Of a stretch of 64,000 nucleotides of DNA, positions 37,188-45,308 are shown piece after piece. A program made the position numbers and the translations under genes. This stretch comes from Thalassotalea sp. PP2-459 (GTDB lineage: Bacteria > Pseudomonadota > Gammaproteobacteria > Enterobacterales > Alteromonadaceae). The notes under the pieces were generated by a model. The model was not told the DNA's origin, ran no database searches, and saw only the letters and a list, made by a program, of their open reading frames with translations. Numbering within the stretch: the first letter of the stretch is position 1; every line of letters starts with the position of its first letter. Location of the stretch: positions 1 through 64,000 of the forward strand of contig NZ_MKQD01000043.1 of the NCBI RefSeq assembly GCF_001913705.1, written 5' to 3'.

Positions 37188-38510
37188 ATTGATATATGGT
37201 TGAAGCAAATACAAGCTTGGTGGTTTAGAAGCAACCTTTACAAGCGCATGCAAAATGCGAAATATTTTTTATTGCCATCATTGTTTAATAAAAAGCCTTG
37301 TATTGAAGTATATGTCGCGCTAAAAGATCCTCATAGCTATATGCTTATACAAGCGCTTATTCATATTGAACAACGTTATGAGGTAGACATAACATTATAC
37401 CTTGTTTATGAATCTTTACCGGGGATAAACGTGTATCCCAAGCTTATGCGTCAGTGGGTGCTAACTGACGCTAATGTTATTGCACATCGCTATGGTTTAA
37501 AGGCAATTACCGTTGCGCCCAATGACTCTCAATTATTAACAGGTCAGCAGTATTGGCAGCTATCAGTGAAAAATGTTGTCGATGCTGAAAAGCTTTTTAC
37601 CACTACTTGGCAAGGCTCATTTGAATATTACTGTCAAACATCAACTCCGGTGATTAATTTTCAAATTAAAAATCAGCGTAGACTTGTTAATAAGGGACAT
37701 TATTTAGCGGCCACCTGTTTTTTTGCTGGAGAATGGTTTTTAGGCGTGGATAGGTTAAAATATTTAGAGCAGCGATTACTGAGCCTAGGGTTGATAAAAA
37801 AAGACAGCGAACCGTATTTTCAGCATGAATTTAACGATGAACACTTCACTGATCTGACTGTACCAATAATTAAAGATAGAACTGTTGACGTTTATTTATC
37901 ATTAAATTGCCCTTATTCGTATATCGGGTTTGTTAAAGCGGTTCGTTTGGCAACAAAGCATCAATTAACATTATCGATTAAACCAATTATACCGATTGAA
38001 AAACGTGGCTTCAAAATTCCTGTTAATAAACAAAAATATATGTATAGCGATGCTTATCGTGAAGCGAAAGCAGCCGATATAGCATTTTCAAATACTATTA
38101 CTTGGTTTGATCAACACGTAGTGTGTTGTTACCAAATTTTTTCTTATGCAGCAGCGCAGGGGAAAGCCATTGATTATGTTAGCGCGGTTTTTAACGCTTT
38201 ATTTGTTGAATCTATTAACCTGAATGATGAGCATGCAATGAAGAGAATGTGTCAGCAATTACAGATTGATCATGCTGAAGCGCTAGCCTACCAACAACAA
38301 CATGATTGGCAAGTGTGGGCTGAACAACATGTCAAAGAATTAGCTGAATTAGGTTTATGGGGAACCCCTTGTTTTAGATATCAAAGCACAAGTTGCTGGG
38401 GACAAGATAGATTCTTTTTAATCGAACAAGCTATTTCGCAACCCCCGGAAGTGAACAGTGAATATAGTGAAGAAGGTTATCCGGTTAAGGTTAATGTAAA
38501 TAGGCTTTAG
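37188..38510 (+). CDS. Tandem DsbA/HCCA-isomerase-like (thioredoxin-fold) protein
   Basis: A 440-residue protein made of two related halves of the DsbA-like/2-hydroxychromene-2-carboxylate isomerase (kappa-GST) type. The N-terminal half has ALKDPHSYMLIQAL and ends GVDRLKYLEQRL. The C-terminal half has SLNCPYSYIGFVKAV and ends WGTPCFRY with the cis-Pro loop. Neither half has a CXXC redox motif, so a disulfide oxidoreductase role is unlikely; a glutathione-dependent isomerase or transferase is more plausible. No signal peptide. The start appears to be ATT at 37188, based on a well-spaced AGGAG; TTG at 37200 is the alternative. Confidence 0.8.
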   Translation: MDIWLKQIQAWWFRSNLYKRMQNAKYFLLPSLFNKKPCIEVYVALKDPHSYMLIQALIHIEQRYEVDITLYLVYESLPGINVYPKLMRQWVLTDANVIAHRYGLKAITVAPNDSQLLTGQQYWQLSVKNVVDAEKLFTTTWQGSFEYYCQTSTPVINFQIKNQRRLVNKGHYLAATCFFAGEWFLGVDRLKYLEQRLLSLGLIKKDSEPYFQHEFNDEHFTDLTVPIIKDRTVDVYLSLNCPYSYIGFVKAVRLATKHQLTLSIKPIIPIEKRGFKIPVNKQKYMYSDAYREAKAADIAFSNTITWFDQHVVCCYQIFSYAAAQGKAIDYVSAVFNALFVESINLNDEHAMKRMCQQLQIDHAEALAYQQQHDWQVWAEQHVKELAELGLWGTPCFRYQSTSCWGQDRFFLIEQAISQPPEVNSEYSEEGYPVKVNVNRL

Positions 38511-38589
38511 TAATTTTAGGTTTGCTACTGAGGTAAAGGATTTAAATTTAAACAGACCTAGTGTATTTTTGTTGTTAAATGTACGCAAA

Positions 38590-39474
38590 TTAAGCTAATA
38601 GTGTTTCGGTCACTTCAGTATCGCGAGCCATCCATAGCCTATCGTTGAATTTATCAAAAATTGAAAGATATCTTTTATTAAGGTCTCCGATGACTTTTTT
38701 TGGCGTTAACGCTATTTCGCTTTCTTTTTCTCCTGTTATTGAATAAAACTCAAGCTTGAAAGGCGCTGAGTGCGTTTTAACTAATAAATGTGCACAATCA
38801 GTTGAAAACTGGCTAACACCCTTTGAAACCTCAGAAATGATGTTTTCGTTGCCATTTATTAACGAGCAAAGTTCTGATCTATCGCTAGGGTTGTCCATAT
38901 GCATTTTGAAGTACTCACATCGGTGAAATAAAATGGTATTATTCACGTAAGCAACAGAGCAATCTGAGATATGCGAAGATTGAGATTTTTTCATTGAGTA
39001 AATAAAAGGATCATGAGTCGCATAATTATCATGAAGGTAAACCTTGGCGAAATAACTACTTTTAAATTTATAGAAATAATCTTCTAAGGGAAAAAGTAGC
39101 TCGTTATCTGCGATTTTGATTGCAGTTTTCAATGGACCTGTTTCATGCTGGTTATCTTCGGGAAAAGGCGATTTAAATGGGTATTTCTTAAATATTTTAT
39201 TGTTAAAGTCATATTCAATGACGCTATGATCAAGAACACAGCCAAATCCAGAATCAGTTTTATAAAGCGCCCCCCTGTAGTTGAAATGATCAAATTTCAT
39301 TCTAGGGATTTCATAATCAAGTACTTCAAAATGTCCTGACTTCAATATTAGAAACCTTCCGCTACAGTGAGCATGAGAACCTAAAACGACACAAATTTCA
39401 TTGGGTAATGAAATGCATCCATGGACAAAATAAGGCAAGTTATATTTGTTCAGTACTTTTGTTTTTAAAGCCAT
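38590..39474 (-). CDS. Hypothetical protein, possible beta-rich fold
   Basis: A 294-residue protein I do not recognise. It has no signal peptide or membrane segment. The sequence is rich in Phe, Tyr, His and Ser, with spaced strand-like stretches (for example VLGSHAHCSGRFLIL, YDFNNKIFKKYPF and EIALTPKKVIGDL), compatible with a beta-propeller or sandwich. No catalytic motif is apparent. No ribosome-binding site is evident before the ATG. It stands alone between the DsbA-like gene (convergent) and the lysine riboswitch, so it may be an accessory or lineage-specific gene. Confidence 0.6.
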   Translation of the reverse strand: MALKTKVLNKYNLPYFVHGCISLPNEICVVLGSHAHCSGRFLILKSGHFEVLDYEIPRMKFDHFNYRGALYKTDSGFGCVLDHSVIEYDFNNKIFKKYPFKSPFPEDNQHETGPLKTAIKIADNELLFPLEDYFYKFKSSYFAKVYLHDNYATHDPFIYSMKKSQSSHISDCSVAYVNNTILFHRCEYFKMHMDNPSDRSELCSLINGNENIISEVSKGVSQFSTDCAHLLVKTHSAPFKLEFYSITGEKESEIALTPKKVIGDLNKRYLSIFDKFNDRLWMARDTEVTETLLA

Positions 39475-39725
39475 ATGAAATATTTATAAAAAGTTATTAA
39501 CTATCAGTTGGTTAATATTAATAGCACATTAAAAAGGGTAAGTTAAGTAGGTGGATTAACTTCTATGTCCGAAGGTACTCTAACCAAATAGCGTGTTGAA
39601 CAAGATTTTCAGATAAAGAAGATTTTCACTATGTAAAGGGTTGGTGGTTGCGAGATATTAGAATAAATGTTCTAATATGGCGTCCCTTTTATCGTAGGTG
39701 GGTTTCACCGGCCTACGCAAATAGG
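39475..39725. other. Intergenic region upstream of the lysine riboswitch
   Basis: About 250 bp between the hypothetical gene and the riboswitch aptamer. It should contain the promoter of the dapD operon, but I cannot pick one confidently. A GC-rich hairpin (CGTAGG ... CCTACG, about 39694-39718) directly precedes the aptamer, comparable in position to the hairpin before the E. coli lysC aptamer. Confidence 0.4.
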
Positions 39726-39890
39726 GCCAGAAGAGGCGCGTTTACTAGGTAGTTAATGGGAAGAGATCAAACTCTTATGAACATTAACCAGGGAGTATAA
39801 CGCCGAGATAAATATATATTTGATGATGTATTTGTCGGTTGTTCAGGCTGAATCCTGGCAACTGTCACCGTAAGGTGGAGAGCTTCTGGC
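39726..39890 (+). promoter_or_regulatory. Lysine riboswitch aptamer (L box)
   Basis: The P1 stem is formed by GCCAGAAG (39726-39733) and CTTCTGGC (39883-39890). Conserved L-box sequence follows the 5' strand (AGAGGCGCGTTTACTAGGTAGTTA), then AACCAGGGAGTATAACGCCGAGAT, then GGCTGAATCCTGGCAACTGTCACC, ending with the small P5 hairpin CACC-GTAA-GGTG. The order and spacing match the E. coli lysC leader. It lies 135 nt upstream of the dapD start and should turn the operon down when lysine is abundant. Confidence 0.93.
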
Positions 39891-40015
39891 CTTTGTCAGG
39901 TTTAGCTACTTCTCTTACGTAGTTATTCGTCTGCAAAGCCTTCAGCTCTCCATTTAATTTACACGTTATCGCGTGGCATTTCTGCCGCGCTTTTTGAACT
40001 GTTAGTTTTTGGAGA
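39876..40015 (+). promoter_or_regulatory. Riboswitch expression platform with anti-sequestor
   Basis: TGGAGAGCT (39876-39884), overlapping the aptamer's P5 and P1 3' strands, is the exact complement of AGCTCTCCA (39944-39952). The same TCTCCA (39947-39952) is also the exact complement of TGGAGA (40010-40015), which contains the dapD Shine-Dalgarno GGAG. Inference: without lysine the first pairing frees the ribosome-binding site; with lysine, P1 and P5 hold the 5' partner and TCTCCA can mask the site. An intrinsic terminator between the two elements adds transcriptional control. Confidence 0.6.
39971..39996 (+). terminator. Riboswitch-associated intrinsic terminator
   Basis: GCGTGGCA (39971-39978) pairs with TGCCGCGC (39983-39990) through 8 bp (one G-U) around TTTC, followed by TTTTTG. 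It sits between the lysine aptamer and dapD, where a riboswitch terminator is expected. Confidence 0.8.
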
Positions 40016-40024
40016 ATTTACCTA

Positions 40025-40774
40025 GTGAGTTGGCAACACACCTTAGAACAATTAGAAGAAGGCACCATTAGAGCGGCTAATAAAGATGAGCATGGTACAT
40101 GGCATGCAAATGTCGCGGCTAAAGAAGCGATATTAGCGGCTTTCAAAGCTGGAGAAAATACAGCATTTACGGGGCCATACCAAGGATTTGTTGATAAACA
40201 TAATCTACCCGCCAGAGAAATGACCGTTGCTGACGGTGTGCGCCTTGTACCGGGCGGCTCTTCTATACGTCGAGGTGCACATGTTTCACCTGGCGTAATT
40301 GTTATGCCACCAGCTTATATCAATGTGGGGGCATTTGTTGACGAAGGTACCATGGTAGACAGTCACGCTTTGATTGGCTCATGTGCGCAAATTGGTAAAA
40401 ATGTGCATGTGTCTGCCGCGGTACAAATTGGTGGTGTATTAGAGCCTATTGGTGCGAGCCCTGTAATTGTTGAAGATGACGCATTTCTTGGGGCGGGTGT
40501 TGTCGTTGTTGAAGGTATCGTGATCCGCAAAGGGGCAGTGCTTGCTCCGGGCGTAACACTTTCTGCTTCTGTGCCTGTTTACGATTGTGTTAACCATGTG
40601 CAACTAGCTAAAGGTGCTGATATTCCTGAACGTGCGGTTGTGGTGCCCGGCACTCGACCGGTATCAGGTTTATGGGCTAATGAAAATGGGTTGAACATGG
40701 CTTGTGCGCTGATTGTTAAATATCGTGATGAACAAAGTGATGCTTCATTAACGCTTGAATCAGTACTTCGATAA
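40025..40774 (+). CDS. dapD: DapD-type tetrahydrodipicolinate N-succinyltransferase
   Basis: A trimeric left-handed beta-helix acyltransferase. The core contains PPAYINVGAFVDEGTMVDSHALIGSCAQIGKNVH and IGGVLEPIGASPVIVEDDAFLGA, matching DapD of the succinylase branch of lysine/meso-DAP synthesis (succinyl-CoA donor). At 249 residues it is about 25 shorter than E. coli DapD, with a different N-terminal region, so it belongs to a divergent subgroup. Start is GTG at 40025 with GGAG 10 nt upstream. It is the first gene after the lysine riboswitch. Whether a second, canonical dapD exists elsewhere cannot be seen here. Confidence 0.88.
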   Translation: MSWQHTLEQLEEGTIRAANKDEHGTWHANVAAKEAILAAFKAGENTAFTGPYQGFVDKHNLPAREMTVADGVRLVPGGSSIRRGAHVSPGVIVMPPAYINVGAFVDEGTMVDSHALIGSCAQIGKNVHVSAAVQIGGVLEPIGASPVIVEDDAFLGAGVVVVEGIVIRKGAVLAPGVTLSASVPVYDCVNHVQLAKGADIPERAVVVPGTRPVSGLWANENGLNMACALIVKYRDEQSDASLTLESVLR

Positions 40775-40785
40775 CAGGAGAAAAT

Positions 40786-42042
40786 ATGCAGCACTCAACG
40801 GGTGAGCAACTAACCAATAACTGGTATCAACAGTTTCAAAAAAGTGAAGGTCTACAACAGGCATTAAGTCATCATGTTAGTGATAATGTCGATGAACTTG
40901 CTTACTTTGTTTACGACTTAAATGCATTAAAAAGTCATTTATCTTCCTTACAGCAACAAGATGTAGTGAAACTTTGGTATGCAGTAAAGGCAAACCCTTT
41001 ATCACGTATTATTCAAACGGTTGATCAAGCAGGGATTCAGTTTGACGTTGCCAGTAGCGGTGAACTACAGCAAGTGCTTGACCAAAATGTGAGTGCTAAT
41101 CGAATACTCAATACTGGCCCTGCTAAATCGCGCGCTCAACTTGCCGAGTTTCTAGCCAAAGGGGTCAACACGTTTGTTGTTGAAAGTCCTAATCAGCTGA
41201 AGTGGTTGAATGAGCTAGCAAATGAGCAGTCGGTAACGCCTGATGTGCTGTTACGAGTACAGTTACAATGGCCTGATGGTGAGAAAAATCCGTTAGGTGG
41301 TAACCAAATAACGCCGTTTGGTATGTCATTAGACGCGTGGAAAAGCCATCATGTATCTTTGTATCCGCACCTGAATATATGTGGTCTACATATTTTTCAG
41401 TGGGGTAACATGTTGTCGAATAAAACAATGTATGCCCTATGGCAGCAAATGATAGAGCCTTTAGTGTCGCTTGCTAAAACCCTTGGTATGTCGTTAAAAA
41501 TACTCGATTTAGGTGGTGGTTTAGGGATTGATTACCATGAGCACGGACAACAGTTACATTGGCCAGATATTATTGCAGATCTAGCGAAAATTAAGCAACA
41601 GGCAAATGTTGCCGAGCTATGGCTAGAACTTGGTAGATATGCTGTAGCTAATTGTGGTTACTATGTGACCTCAGTGGTTGATAAAAAGGTTAATTTTGAC
41701 CAACAGCAATTAGTGCTAGCGGCAGGGATTAACCATTTGTTGCGACCGGGGATAACCGAGCAGCCTTTTCCTGTTCGGCTTTTACGTGATTCCTCGCAAA
41801 AAAATACGCTATTCGATTTACATGGTCCGTTATGTACCAGTATGGATAAGCTTGGTAACTTACCGTTACCAACGGATGTAGATATAGATGACCGCTTATT
41901 ATTTGGTTATGTAGGCGCATATGGTTTTACTGAGAGTATGCCATTCTTCTTATGCCATCAAACCGCTGCAGAATATGTTTATTGTGAGCAAGGGCTATCT
42001 CTTGTACGTGCAGCAAAGCCTGCGCAGTGGTATCTAGCATAA
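40786..42042 (+). CDS. Fold-III PLP-dependent decarboxylase (DAP decarboxylase-like)
   Basis: A 418-residue alanine-racemase-fold decarboxylase related to LysA and carboxynorspermidine decarboxylase. PLP-binding Lys68 is in LWYAVKANP. The phosphate-binding LDLGGGLGIDY, ELGRY (EPGR in classical LysA) and the active-site Cys of HGPLCTSMDKLG are present. The helix that in LysA reads HIGSG is HIFQWGN here, as in type-III decarboxylases acting on other substrates, so the substrate is uncertain; the riboswitch points to meso-DAP or a close relative. ATG preceded by AGGAGAAAAT, 11 nt after dapD. Confidence 0.85.
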   Translation: MQHSTGEQLTNNWYQQFQKSEGLQQALSHHVSDNVDELAYFVYDLNALKSHLSSLQQQDVVKLWYAVKANPLSRIIQTVDQAGIQFDVASSGELQQVLDQNVSANRILNTGPAKSRAQLAEFLAKGVNTFVVESPNQLKWLNELANEQSVTPDVLLRVQLQWPDGEKNPLGGNQITPFGMSLDAWKSHHVSLYPHLNICGLHIFQWGNMLSNKTMYALWQQMIEPLVSLAKTLGMSLKILDLGGGLGIDYHEHGQQLHWPDIIADLAKIKQQANVAELWLELGRYAVANCGYYVTSVVDKKVNFDQQQLVLAAGINHLLRPGITEQPFPVRLLRDSSQKNTLFDLHGPLCTSMDKLGNLPLPTDVDIDDRLLFGYVGAYGFTESMPFFLCHQTAAEYVYCEQGLSLVRAAKPAQWYLA

Positions 42043-42059
42043 TAATAAAAGAGACGATA

Positions 42060-43187
42060 ATGACAAATTTTACAAAAGACGTGATGCATGTAGGTGAAAT
42101 GGCCAGTGGCGCAGCACTAACGGTTCCAGTGTATCGACTTAAAGGTGATTCAACAGCGCCGAGTGTTTATATTCAGGCGAACATGCACGGTGCAGAAGTA
42201 CAAGGTAACGCGGTAATTTTCCAATTGCTGGAGTTATTAAGGAATACGCACGTTAAGGGTGATATTACCCTGGTACCGTATGCTAACCCTGTTGGTTGCA
42301 ACCATAAAAATGGTGAATATACACTAGGTAGGTTTGATCCTATCACCGGCGTTAATTGGAATAGAATGTATCATTTTTCGCCTGAAATGATAAAGCCGTT
42401 TGTCCGTGAGAGCATTGGTAAAGACGATAAAACCATTGAGGCGAACTTTAAAGCATTAATGATCCAAAGTATTGAACAAAAACTTAATCACAATATTTTT
42501 GGTTTAACGACTGGGCAACGAATCGCTTATCAGCTGCAGCGCTTAGCACACCAAGCAGACCTTGTGCTTGACTTGCATACTGGGCCAATATCTAGCAAAC
42601 ACTTATATTGCCCAGAATACGCAAAAGAAAGCGCTAAACACTTTGATATTCCGCATACGTTGTTGATCCCAAATCAATTTGACGGAGCATTAGACGAAGC
42701 AACTTTTTGCCCTTGGTGGCATCTACAAGAAGCTTTCGCAGAGTTAGGTATTAACTTTTCGATAAGCTCTGCTTCATTGAATAAAGAAAGCTTTACGGTT
42801 GAACTTGGTTCACAAGAACAAATTGACTTAGATGTCGCTTTAGAAGATGCGCAAAGTATTTTGAGTTACTTACAGTATAAAGGCGTCATCGATGCGCCAG
42901 AATACCAAGCAAAACAAATGACTCGTTATGCATGTATGTTAAAAGACTATAAAGCCTATTATTCACCCATGGGCGGAATGGTAGATTATTTGGCTGAATT
43001 CGGACAACCTTTGCCTGCTGGCGAGCCGTTAGCAAGAATATTAAGAATGGATAACTATGGTGATGGTGATCCTCTGCATTATTTATCTTTGGATCAAGAA
43101 GTTATTCCTATTTTGCACTTTGCATCAGCAAGTGTTAACCAGGGCACTGAACTTTATAAAGTGTTTACTAAGTATTTTACCTTATAA
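42060..43187 (+). CDS. AstE/AspA-family M14 zinc deacylase, candidate succinyl-DAP desuccinylase
   Basis: A 375-residue protein of the succinylglutamate desuccinylase/aspartoacylase family. Zinc ligands are visible as His43 and Glu46 in ANMHGAEVQGN and His173 in VLDLHTGP. VNWNRMY supplies the substrate-carboxylate Arg, and Glu248 in TVELGSQ is the probable general base. The C-terminal half forms the small beta domain. It is the third gene of the lysine-riboswitch operon, 17 nt after the decarboxylase, so a role in removing succinyl groups from an acylated DAP intermediate (in place of DapE) is a reasonable inference. I chose ATG 42060 with AGAGACG upstream. Confidence 0.85.
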   Translation: MTNFTKDVMHVGEMASGAALTVPVYRLKGDSTAPSVYIQANMHGAEVQGNAVIFQLLELLRNTHVKGDITLVPYANPVGCNHKNGEYTLGRFDPITGVNWNRMYHFSPEMIKPFVRESIGKDDKTIEANFKALMIQSIEQKLNHNIFGLTTGQRIAYQLQRLAHQADLVLDLHTGPISSKHLYCPEYAKESAKHFDIPHTLLIPNQFDGALDEATFCPWWHLQEAFAELGINFSISSASLNKESFTVELGSQEQIDLDVALEDAQSILSYLQYKGVIDAPEYQAKQMTRYACMLKDYKAYYSPMGGMVDYLAEFGQPLPAGEPLARILRMDNYGDGDPLHYLSLDQEVIPILHFASASVNQGTELYKVFTKYFTL

Positions 43188-43216
43188 GTGAAAAATTTAA
43201 TTAAATGAGACTGAAT

Positions 43217-43252
43217 TTACACCAATAACTCAGTCGCGTGTTATTGGTGTAA
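43217..43252 (+). terminator. Terminator-like hairpin ending the riboswitch operon
   Basis: TTACACCAATAAC (43217-43229) pairs perfectly over 13 bp with GTTATTGGTGTAA (43240-43252), with a 10-nt loop. CCTACTTTTACTT follows, a weak T-tract. It may also serve darP from the other side. Confidence 0.7.
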
Positions 43253-43291
43253 CCTACTTTTACTTAACGTTAGCCATAGCGTTTATGGGTA

Positions 43292-43810
43292 TTATTCTTC
43301 CGCGTGTTCTTTGATGTAAGCAAAAAGATCTCGATATGATTTACCCGGTTTTTCAGCGTTATGCTCTTTAGCTGCTTGGCGGACAAGTTGCCTTAATTTT
43401 TGTCGTTCCATTGCTGGGTATTGTTTAAGCATGGCTTCAATTTTATCGTTACCTTGAGTAATAAGGTCATCACGCAATTGTTCTAAACGTAAATGACGTG
43501 AGGTGTCTTGCTGATGTTTATTCGCCATTATATCTAATGCTTGATTCACATCGGTTAAATCAGTTTCAAGTAACACTTTACTCATAAACCTGACATGACG
43601 GCGTAATGCTTCAGGCTTATTTTTAATTTTGTCAGCGAGCGCTAACGCTTCAAGAATTTCTTCAGGAAAGGGCACTTTCGCGCGCTGTGCTTTGGAAAGC
43701 TTAACCAATTTCATGGCAAAGTCTTGCATAGCGTGCATTTCACGTTTTATTTCGGTTTTACTTTTATAATCTTCATCGAATTCATCGATATCGTGTTCGT
43801 ACTGAGGCAT
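43292..43810 (-). CDS. darP: Ribosome-associated protein DarP (YjgA, DUF615)
   Basis: A small helical protein that associates with 50S precursors and aids late large-subunit assembly. The 172-residue protein begins at the ATG at 43810, where homology starts (MPQYEHDIDEFDEDYKSKTEIKRE); 10 further codons upstream are open but atypical. Family-typical segments are KRE(M)HAMQDFAMKLVKLSK and RHLRLEQLRDDLITQGN. It diverges from pmbA across about 100 nt, the same pairing as yjgA-pmbA in E. coli. Confidence 0.93.
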   Translation of the reverse strand: MPQYEHDIDEFDEDYKSKTEIKREMHAMQDFAMKLVKLSKAQRAKVPFPEEILEALALADKIKNKPEALRRHVRFMSKVLLETDLTDVNQALDIMANKHQQDTSRHLRLEQLRDDLITQGNDKIEAMLKQYPAMERQKLRQLVRQAAKEHNAEKPGKSYRDLFAYIKEHAEE

Positions 43811-43910
43811 AATAACGCTATCATTAAAAATTTTAAGCATTATACAACAAGCGCGAACTCGCCTCTAGCAGTGAGAGCGTTTGCTTGCAACAAAAGAGCT
43901 ATATTGACGA

Positions 43911-45254
43911 ATGACCGATATAAAAACAATCCCTGAACAAATGACAGATGTTAAACAAACCGTCGCAGACGCCTTAGCCTTAGCGAAAACACTAGGTGCA
44001 GATTGTGCTGAAGTGTCGATGAGCAGACAACAAGGTTTGAGTGTAACAACAAGACTAGGCGATGTTGAAACGGTTGAATTTACCAGTGACGGTGCTTTAG
44101 GAATAACGGTTTACCAGCAAGGAAGAAAGGGTAGCGCTTCAACCGCTGATTTATCGCAAGATGCGCTGAATCAAACCGTGCAAGCTGCAGTCAATATTGC
44201 TAAATATACGTCAGTGGATGAAAGTTCTGGGCTGGCAGATAAAGCGTTATTGGCAATGCAGCCGAAAGACTTAGATTTATACCATCCTAAAGTATTAACA
44301 ACGGAAGAAGCGATTGATTTAGCCAATTCCTGTGAACAAGCTGCATTAAGTGCCGATGATAAGATCACTAACTCAGATGGCGCCACTTTGGCTTGTTTTG
44401 AGGGTTTTAAAGTTTATGGTAATAGTCATGGTCAGATTGTGGGATACCCAAGTACCCGTCATAGTTTAAGTTGTGTCGTGATAGCCGCAGATAATGACGA
44501 AATGCAACGAGATTATGCTTATAGTGTCAGTCGTGAATTTTCACAATTAAATGCTCCGGAAGCTATCGGTAAAGAAGCGGCCAATGAAGTGCTTGCGCGT
44601 CTTAATGCACAAAAACTACCGACGGCTAAGGTGCCTGTTATGTTTCGTGCAGATATTGCTAACACCTTTTGGGGACACTTTATTGCCGCTATTAGCGGCG
44701 GTAATTTATATCGTAAATCATCATTTTTATTAGATGCATTGGGCGAGCAAATCTTTCCTTCGTTTTTAACGATAGAAGAAAAACCACATATTTTAAAAGG
44801 TTTAGCCAGCAGCGCATTTGATAGCGAAGGTGTAACCACGAATGATCGGGAAATTATCAAAAACGGTGATTTAGCCACCTATTTATTAACCAGCTATTCT
44901 GCGAGAAAATTAGGCATGACAACAACAGGGCATGCTGGTGGTATTCATAACTGGCAGGTCAGTGCCAATGGTGGTGATTTTGACGCAATGTTAAAAACCT
45001 TAGGCACAGGTTTATTAGTGACAGAATTAATGGGCCAAGGTGTTAATGTTGTTAACGGCGATTATTCAAGAGGAGCAGCAGGTTTTTGGGTTGAAAATGG
45101 TGAAATTGCTTTTCCTGTTTCTGAAGTCACTATTGCAGGCAACCTACAAGACATGTTTAAAAATTTAGTGGCTGTTGGTAATGATTACGACCTAAAAGGC
45201 GCTATTAAAACAGGATCAATCATTATTGATCAAATGCAAGTTGCCGGAAATTAA
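43911..45254 (+). CDS. pmbA: Metalloprotease PmbA (TldE)
   Basis: The TldE subunit of the TldD/TldE protease, which matures microcin-type peptides and degrades CcdA in E. coli. The 447-residue length is normal. Family-specific stretches are visible: TSDGALGITVYQQGRKGSAST in the N-terminal domain, FRADIANTFWGHFIAAISGGNLYRKSSF in the middle, and GQGVNVVNGDYSRGAAGFWVENGEI near the C-terminus. The HExxxH zinc motif belongs to the TldD partner, which is not in this window. Confidence 0.95.
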   Translation: MTDIKTIPEQMTDVKQTVADALALAKTLGADCAEVSMSRQQGLSVTTRLGDVETVEFTSDGALGITVYQQGRKGSASTADLSQDALNQTVQAAVNIAKYTSVDESSGLADKALLAMQPKDLDLYHPKVLTTEEAIDLANSCEQAALSADDKITNSDGATLACFEGFKVYGNSHGQIVGYPSTRHSLSCVVIAADNDEMQRDYAYSVSREFSQLNAPEAIGKEAANEVLARLNAQKLPTAKVPVMFRADIANTFWGHFIAAISGGNLYRKSSFLLDALGEQIFPSFLTIEEKPHILKGLASSAFDSEGVTTNDREIIKNGDLATYLLTSYSARKLGMTTTGHAGGIHNWQVSANGGDFDAMLKTLGTGLLVTELMGQGVNVVNGDYSRGAAGFWVENGEIAFPVSEVTIAGNLQDMFKNLVAVGNDYDLKGAIKTGSIIIDQMQVAGN

Positions 45255-45271
45255 CAGTACTTAGTTGAGTG

Positions 45272-45291
45272 CCGCAATCTAGCAATTGCGG
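45272..45291. terminator. Hairpin between convergent pmbA and mgtE
   Basis: CCGCAAT (45272-45278) pairs with ATTGCGG (45285-45291) around a 6-nt loop, between the two convergent stop codons. There is no T run on either side, so termination strength is doubtful. Confidence 0.4.
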
Positions 45292-45308
45292 TGAGCAGCT
45301 GATGTGAA

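Noticed and set aside
42027-42059. Upstream GTG start for the AstE-like gene, overlapping the decarboxylase stop
   Set aside because: The extra 11 residues are not family-like, and ATG 42060 has a ribosome-binding site at good spacing.
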